A DNA stretch of 8,935 nt from Bacillota bacterium (GTDB lineage Bacteria > Bacillota_I > Bacilli_A > Acholeplasmatales > Acholeplasmataceae). The stretch is from assembly GCA_006226985.1 (NCBI GenBank), contig SBGC01000031.1, forward strand, positions 1-8,935. The letters are read 5' to 3'. Below, piece after piece: positions 6,540 through 8,935 of the stretch. The notes under the pieces are model-generated. The model was not told the origin of the DNA. It was given only the letters and a program-made list of their open reading frames with translations, and searched no databases. How positions within the stretch are numbered: the first letter of the stretch is position 1; the number at the start of each line of letters is the position of its first letter. Position numbers and translations under genes: made by a program.

Positions 6540-7853
6540 TTAAGCTATTGGTTCTGGTGTCAGTGTTTGTTTTTGATCTAGATTATCAAGAAATGACAAG
6601 ACTTTACTGTTTTTTGTTATCCCATAAAGTGGATATAGCAACGCAACAATGCAGAATAGCCCTAGGAAAGCGACATTACTATAACGAATGATTATGCCTC
6701 CAAGTAAGATTGATAAAGGCATAGCAGCTCCTGCTAACGATTGTATAACACTTAATACTCTTCCTCGATAAGAGGGTTCTATACCTTTAATTAAAGCAGT
6801 GTTAAGAGGTATATTTACCCAGTTTGAGTAATAAGCCATTAATATTGTCGTGAATAAGTACAAACCAAAAAATAACCAATATCCAACAAGACTATAGGTA
6901 ACAGCAAATACAGTTGCTACGATAACGGCATAGATGAGAACCATTTTTGGTAAACTTGATACTAATGATTTTCTAATACTGCTCAACTTCTTGCTACCTA
7001 CGTAGATACCTGCAAATAACATCGTTACGCTAAAAACTATAGAGCTTGCTGCTAAGTGATATCCATTTTTACCAAGTTCTGTTTTAAATAAGAAGGGAAC
7101 ACCTACACTAAATAAAGGGACAAATGCAAAGTTGATGATTAAGATATATTTCATCATATCTGATAAGCCAGTCGTCGATTTAACATAAGCAAATCCGATT
7201 TTAATATCTGCAAAAATATTCTTCCCTTTGGGTTGTTTTGGATGAAGATATTTGGTTTTAATAAACATCTCACTAACACCACTTAAAATGAATGATATCG
7301 CATTAGCCAAAATAGCAACCTCAATACCAAGTGTTTCAAATAGAATGACACCTGCCAATACACCAATAATTCCTTGTATGCTTGCAACAATTGATTGTGC
7401 ACCATTAGCTGCTTGAATTAAATGGTCACCCACAATATCCGGAATACTACTTTGTACAGCTGGACCAAAGAATGCGGAGTTAATACCAGCTAATCCTCCG
7501 ACAACTGTAAAGAGCAAAACTTGTTGATAAATGGAAAGATCCATTTGTATAAGTATCCATAATGATACTAAAAATAAGACTCCATTAATAAAATCAGTTA
7601 AATAAATGATTCGAATGCGATGCCATTTATCGACAAGTGCGCCAGCTAACGGACTTATTAATAAACGGAAAACAATTGGTGAAGCACTGACAATCGCAAA
7701 ATAAAACGCACCACTATTGCCATATATTGCTGGTGGAAATAGTGTCATGATATATATACCGGCTGCAAACCCATAAAGTGATGTACCAATCGATGATACA
7801 AGAGATCCTTGAAACAACAAGAAGAAACTTTTGTTTTTAAATAATGCTTTCAT
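6540..7853 (-). CDS. MFS efflux transporter, MFS_3 / macrolide-efflux (MefA/EntS)-like
   Basis: A 437-residue polytopic membrane protein of about 12 membrane helices, from the major facilitator superfamily. The loop between helices 2 and 3 carries the MFS motif in LAGALVDKWHRIRII (69-83). FFGPAVQSSIPDIVGDHLIQAANGAQS (128-154) and, near the C-terminal third, SYRGRVLSVIQSLAGAAMPLSILLGG are hallmarks of the MFS_3 group, which includes MefA-type macrolide and EntS-type siderophore exporters. Likely a proton-driven exporter of a small molecule; the substrate cannot be read from the sequence. The chosen start is the ATG at 7853 (MKALFKNKSFF), with TAGGA 5 nt upstream. The frame runs open to a TTG at 7913, but that lies upstream of the predicted transcription start near 7910, and the extra residues are not hydrophobic. 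It is followed after 53 nt by the regulator gene and preceded by a strong promoter with a 24-bp palindrome. Confidence 0.9.
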   Translation of the reverse strand: MKALFKNKSFFLLFQGSLVSSIGTSLYGFAAGIYIMTLFPPAIYGNSGAFYFAIVSASPIVFRLLISPLAGALVDKWHRIRIIYLTDFINGVLFLVSLWILIQMDLSIYQQVLLFTVVGGLAGINSAFFGPAVQSSIPDIVGDHLIQAANGAQSIVASIQGIIGVLAGVILFETLGIEVAILANAISFILSGVSEMFIKTKYLHPKQPKGKNIFADIKIGFAYVKSTTGLSDMMKYILIINFAFVPLFSVGVPFLFKTELGKNGYHLAASSIVFSVTMLFAGIYVGSKKLSSIRKSLVSSLPKMVLIYAVIVATVFAVTYSLVGYWLFFGLYLFTTILMAYYSNWVNIPLNTALIKGIEPSYRGRVLSVIQSLAGAAMPLSILLGGIIIRYSNVAFLGLFCIVALLYPLYGITKNSKVLSFLDNLDQKQTLTPEPIA

Positions 7854-7858
7854 GATTA

Positions 7859-7865
7859 TCCTACT
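7859..7865 (-). promoter_or_regulatory. Transporter ribosome binding site that decides the start
   Basis: AGTAGGA on the minus strand, with TAGGA ending 5 nt before the ATG at 7853. It supports starting the transporter at MKALFKNK rather than at upstream in-frame ATG (7889) or TTG (7913) codons. Confidence 0.6.
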
Positions 7866-7888
7866 TTCATTTATTTCATCAGTAAACA

Positions 7889-7912
7889 TGACGTTAAAAT
7901 ATTTTATCGTCA
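7889..7912. promoter_or_regulatory. 24-bp palindromic operator candidate at the transporter promoter
   Basis: On the minus strand the left half reads TGACGATAAAAT and the right half ATTTTAACGTCA. The two halves are complementary at 11 of 12 positions, with a single A/A mismatch and no spacer. The dyad spans the predicted transcription start (about 7910), 4 bp downstream of the -10 box. This position and symmetry are typical of a repressor operator. The downstream ArsR-like regulator is the natural candidate to bind it, but no binding evidence is available. Confidence 0.75.
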
Positions 7913-7916
7913 ATTT

Positions 7917-7945
7917 ATTTTATCGCCTTTTTTTTGAGATGTCAA
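7917..7945 (-). promoter_or_regulatory. Transporter promoter (TTGACA, 17 bp, TAAAAT)
   Basis: A consensus -35 TTGACA (7940-7945) and a good -10 TAAAAT (7917-7922) are separated by exactly 17 bp, and the spacer holds a run of eight A's. Transcription should begin near 7910, giving a leader of about 57 nt before the ATG at 7853. It lies directly after the terminator of the upstream gene, so the transporter starts its own transcription unit. Confidence 0.85.
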
Positions 7946-7955
7946 TGATTTAGAT

Positions 7956-7983
7956 AAAAAAACCAGAAAAAATTTCTAGTTTT
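7956..7983 (-). terminator. Intrinsic terminator of the Gfo/Idh/MocA gene
   Basis: On the minus strand AAAACTAGAAA (7973-7983) pairs with TTTCTGGTTTT (7959-7969) around a TTT loop, with one wobble pair. The T run reaches seven bases, so a shorter CTAGAAA/TTTCTGG stem with a full U tail is equally good. It lies 19 nt after the oxidoreductase stop and just before the transporter promoter. Confidence 0.85.
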
Positions 7984-8002
7984 CTAAAATAGTTTTTGAT
8001 GA

Positions 8003-8935
8003 TTATTTGATGTATACTTTTTTATGCGTTTTTCCTGACTCGTATATCGCATTGACTATCTTTTGAGTAACAAGAGCTTCATGACCATCAATCGTTGGTT
8101 TTTCCTTTTTCATTAAGGCGTTGTAAAAATCAGTAATCTGTTTAATATGACTAACGCCCCAATAACTTTTGACATCACCATAGTCTAAACGTTCTCTTGG
8201 GTCTGCTCCAACGATATCTCTTGATGAGTCAAGATACGTGATTTCTGTAAGACCATCTGTATATTTTGCTATCCCATTTTCACAATGAAGTTCAATGGTA
8301 ATTGGACTATCCATGGTATTGTAGTTAATCACATGGAAATTACCTCTTACGCCATTTTTAAACTGGATAAGTCCCTCTGCTGTATCTTCTACATCAATTG
8401 TTAAGTGTACACGATTAGCTATCGATGCATCAATATATTCTATCTCTGAGTTAACAAACCAGCGCATAAGATCTAGTGTGTGAATGGCTTGGTCGATGAC
8501 AGCTCCACCGCCTTCTTTATCCCAAGTTCCTTTCCAGTCACTTCGTGAATAATATGCATCACTTCTGTCCCAAGTAACTTGGCATTTAGCTGATTTGATC
8601 TTTCCTAATTTACCTTTTTCAAGTGTTTCTTTTAGGAAAGCTGCACCTTTGTTATATCGATTTTGGAAGATAACACCTAAACTCACATGATTTTCTTCAC
8701 ATGCCTCAATCATCTTAACCGCATCCTCAACATTAATCGACATTGGTTTTTCAGTTAACACGTGGATTTTATGTTTCGCTGCAGAAATAGTCATTGGTGC
8801 GTGTAAATAATGTGGTGTACAGATATGTACAACATCTAACTTTGCTTCTTTAAACATAGTTTCATAATCATAATAAGCTTTTGTTTCAAAGCGTATAGCT
8901 TCTTTATCTGCGCGATCTTTTTTAATATCGCATAC
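8003..8935 (-). CDS. Gfo/Idh/MocA family NAD(P)-dependent oxidoreductase, 5' end cut by window edge
   Basis: A cytoplasmic sugar or inositol-type dehydrogenase/reductase. The frame is open to the window edge, giving 310 visible residues that begin VCDIKKDRADKEA, the end of the second Rossmann strand with its acidic cofactor-binding residue. About 30-40 N-terminal residues with the GxGxxG loop are missing, so an internal Met at 8857 is not the start. Numbered from the window edge, the family motifs are HICTPHYLHAP (37-47), the catalytic-lysine motif EKP (62-64, K63), and GGGAVIDQAIHTLDLMRWF (142-160) with likely catalytic D148 and H152. WDRSDAYYSRSDWKGTWDKEGGG around the active site resembles members acting on aminosugars, uronates or inositols, but the substrate is not decidable here. 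It ends with its own terminator, so it is separate from the transporter unit. Confidence 0.9.
   Translation of the reverse strand, partial: VCDIKKDRADKEAIRFETKAYYDYETMFKEAKLDVVHICTPHYLHAPMTISAAKHKIHVLTEKPMSINVEDAVKMIEACEENHVSLGVIFQNRYNKGAAFLKETLEKGKLGKIKSAKCQVTWDRSDAYYSRSDWKGTWDKEGGGAVIDQAIHTLDLMRWFVNSEIEYIDASIANRVHLTIDVEDTAEGLIQFKNGVRGNFHVINYNTMDSPITIELHCENGIAKYTDGLTEITYLDSSRDIVGADPRERLDYGDVKSYWGVSHIKQITDFYNALMKKEKPTIDGHEALVTQKIVNAIYESGKTHKKVYIK

Noticed and set aside
7889..7912. The 24-bp palindrome as an intrinsic terminator
   Set aside because: It has no loop, no GC-rich stem and no T run after it, and it sits at a promoter start site, so a DNA operator is a better reading.
8003..8857. 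A complete 284-residue oxidoreductase starting at the ATG at 8857
   Set aside because: The frame continues upstream to the window edge and encodes expected Rossmann-fold sequence, so that Met is internal and the gene is 5'-truncated.
1..8935. CRISPR array, insertion sequence, phage genes, tRNA or rRNA
   Set aside because: No regularly spaced repeats, transposase, integrase, terminal inverted repeats or RNA gene signatures were seen; the DNA reads as ordinary chromosomal metabolism and transport genes.

Overview
The window looks like chromosomal DNA of a low-GC bacterium. It is AT-rich, has strong AGGAGG-type ribosome binding sites and tightly packed operons, and uses TGG for tryptophan. The gene set (tryptophanase, butyrate kinase and phosphate butyryltransferase, short malic enzyme, Ste24-type protease) fits a fermentative member of the Bacillota/Mycoplasmatota. 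An Acholeplasma/Izemoplasma-like or Erysipelotrichia-like lineage is possible, but that placement is inference only. No mobile element, CRISPR array, tRNA or rRNA was seen.

Left block, minus strand, read from right to left (4487 down to 1): tryptophanase (tnaA), a Ste24-like M48 membrane metalloprotease, butyrate kinase (buk), and phosphate butyryltransferase (ptb, 3' end cut by the window edge). The gaps are only about 11 nt, and each downstream ribosome binding site overlaps the previous stop codon, so this is almost certainly one operon with coupled translation. Tryptophanase yields indole, pyruvate and ammonia. Ptb and Buk convert an acyl-CoA to a free acid with ATP formation. Together they suggest amino-acid and acid fermentation with substrate-level phosphorylation; the protease is an unexpected passenger.

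The divergent control region (4488-4678) separates tnaA from a plus-strand malic enzyme (4679-5854). It carries candidate promoters in both directions, a CcpA cre-like site, two A6 tracts 10 bp apart, and a possible short leader peptide, MHVFWSFLG, upstream of tnaA with its own ribosome binding site and one Trp codon. The leader is the most speculative but potentially most interesting element, because tryptophanase operons of enteric bacteria are induced through a Trp-containing leader peptide (TnaC). A bidirectional hairpin terminator ends the malic enzyme gene and the convergent regulator gene.

Right block, minus strand: a partial Gfo/Idh/MocA oxidoreductase with its own terminator; then an MFS_3-type efflux transporter with a very good promoter (TTGACA, 17 bp, TAAAAT) and a near-perfect 24-bp palindrome at the predicted transcription start; then a winged-helix ArsR-like regulator that also has its own extended -10. 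The palindrome is a strong operator candidate, and the downstream regulator is the obvious candidate to bind it.

Most of the window is ordinary metabolism. The unusual parts are the regulatory sequences and the gene company in the tnaA operon.
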